Shown here in pieces: positions 62,641-64,000 of a DNA stretch of 64,000 nt (position 1 is the stretch's first letter; each line of letters begins with the position of its first letter). The translations under genes were made by a program, and so were the position numbers. The notes under the pieces are model-generated. The model saw nothing but the letters and a program-made list of their open reading frames with translations. It ran no database searches and had not been told where the DNA came from. The stretch is from Stercorarius parasiticus (Eukaryota; Chordata; Aves; Charadriiformes; Stercorariidae): positions 682,001 to 746,000 of the forward strand of contig VWZL01000808.1 of assembly GCA_013396915.1 (NCBI GenBank), in the 5' to 3' direction.

Positions 62641-64000
62641 AGTGGTGGAAAATGTCATTGTGATTTGGATGAAACAGTACAAAACGAAGCACAGGTGCAG
62701 GGCACCCGTGCTGTGGTGTGCCTAGCTTGACAAACCAGGTGTTTCCTCCTGAAAATTTTTTGTAATGAGAAGTAAAGCAAGTGTGATCCTGCCACCCCAT
62801 TGTAAACAGAGTTCCACTAATTTCGGCTGTACCAGGATTTGCTCATCCTGTTTTGCTGGAAATGTACATTTATTTATTTTTTTTTTAGCAGTAGGATGAT
62901 GCATAACTACTTGCTAACACATGGGGACCTAAACATCACACGCTTCAGGCAAAATAAGAAAAAAAAAAAAATCTCTCTTCAGTAGTGGTTCTAATGAAAA
63001 GGAAACAGGAATGTGTCGATTTATTTCCCATCTATGTGCTTTTAATCTGCATCAGTTATTTGAATGGAACATATATTGCAATCTCACTTTCCTGGCTGTT
63101 GTTCTACTGGGGTGAGTAATAAATGTTGTGGGATATTGTGCAAGAGAAAGAACAATACTTTGAACTAAATGTGCTGTTAAATTAAAGTCTTTTCTTGAGC
63201 AGTGAAAAAGTCCTGAGGCTTTTCACGTCAGTGACATAAGGTAAGGCAAACACTGAGCATTTTTTATTTTTCACCCTTCTGAGAAACATAGCATGGTACT
63301 GAAGTAAAAGCAAATAACAATTTCTAACACTGCAAATGTTCAAAGATACCCGACTGCAAAAAAACAAACATAACCTTCTCCCCACTGCCCCCAAAAATAT
63401 AGGGGTGCAGTATTTAAAGGTGTCACAACTCTTTTGCGATACCATTATGGGAAATCAGGTGGCTGTATCTCAAACCTTGCCAGATTATCCCAGAAGAAAC
63501 ATTCTGAACTGTTCAAAGAGCTTAATGTGCATTCTTAAATGAATCCCAGTATATAATTTCCTAAAGGATGGGATCCAATTCTATTTTGTGCTCTGAAGAA
63601 TTCTATTAAACCTTTAGTGCACTTCATGAAATGTGAAAATGCAGCTTGCTAAACAGATAGCCTAGGTGGTCTGCAGTAAATTAACCCAGTACTGCTGACT
63701 CTGGCCATTCTTGTGAGTTTGCTCCAAGGGATTTCTACGCTTACGGTATAACACCATTTACCAGCTTCTAAACTAGATTTGCCCTCTGGCTGCCAGTCAG
63801 CAGACCTTGGTGTAAAACATGGCCCGAAATTAGTTTGACTTAGAGTTGCATTTCAAGACCAGAACAGTTCTGTGTTACATACAATGAAGTCTAAACCATT
63901 ACTTCCAATACTGTTGTTTTTCCCTGGTGGACTTTATGTAGTTACGTTTTAGGCTGTTAGACTATGATGGCTGCTGCCCTGCCTAGCTGGTGCTCCCGGT
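62641..64000. other. Non-coding DNA without identifiable features
   Basis: AT-rich to the end of the window, with A or T runs at 62876-62886 and 62959-62971. Frames of 60-87 codons on both strands lack motifs. Confidence 0.45.

Noticed and set aside
1..64000. CRISPR array, operon, prophage, rRNA or other prokaryote-type system
   Set aside because: Composition, lack of dense long ORFs and presence of vertebrate retroposon relics show eukaryotic nuclear DNA. No regularly spaced repeats were found.

Overview
This window reads as nuclear DNA from an amniote vertebrate, most likely a bird. It is AT-rich. It has no bacterial gene structure and no recognisable multi-exon gene. It also lacks the young, dense repeats expected of a mammal (no Alu/B1/L1-like sequence). 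The transposon remains I can recognise are few and decayed, and belong to old amniote families: one CR1-type LINE relic, MIR-like and other tRNA-derived SINE pieces, and short fragments of ancient dispersed repeats. This low repeat load fits a bird better than a turtle or crocodilian, which share these families but usually carry more of them. The assignment is inference, not proof.

No protein-coding gene could be supported. Open frames are short (longest 161 codons), sit on both strands, overlap one another and resemble no family I know. The window is best described as an intergenic gene desert or the inside of a very large intron. The one spot where a small cryptic exon deserves a check is 1374-1680, which has a CpG-dense block beside a 59-codon frame ending in a hydrophobic, membrane-helix-like peptide.

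Layout. 1-345 is a GC-elevated start. 346-14300 is mostly plain AT-rich DNA, with the 1.4-1.7 kb candidate and a possible old repeat near 10.5-10.9 kb. 14.3-15.7 kb holds a cluster of ancient repeat pieces, including a MIR-like SINE and a near-identical 30-base motif present twice. 17.5-25.1 kb contains two candidate conserved non-coding elements and, at 25.10-25.15 kb, a direct repeat abutting a perfect hairpin. 28.0-29.5 kb is the CR1 LINE relic on the minus strand, in which the reverse-transcriptase F-x-D-D motif can still be read. 30-50 kb is largely featureless apart from small hairpins, a few low-complexity tracts, one candidate element near 45.9 kb and a G-rich tract at 49.87 kb. 50.5-56.2 kb is the most structured part: several enhancer-like blocks, a fold-back ancient repeat and a tRNA-derived SINE that is unusually intact for its apparent age. 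58.6-59.4 kb and 61.6-62.6 kb are GC-elevated islands of unknown nature. A candidate enhancer and a CTCF-like motif lie between them.

If the window has a function, the likeliest one is cis-regulation by scattered non-coding elements, some possibly derived from old transposons. I found no sign of a new gene system, CRISPR array, operon, virus or RNA gene.
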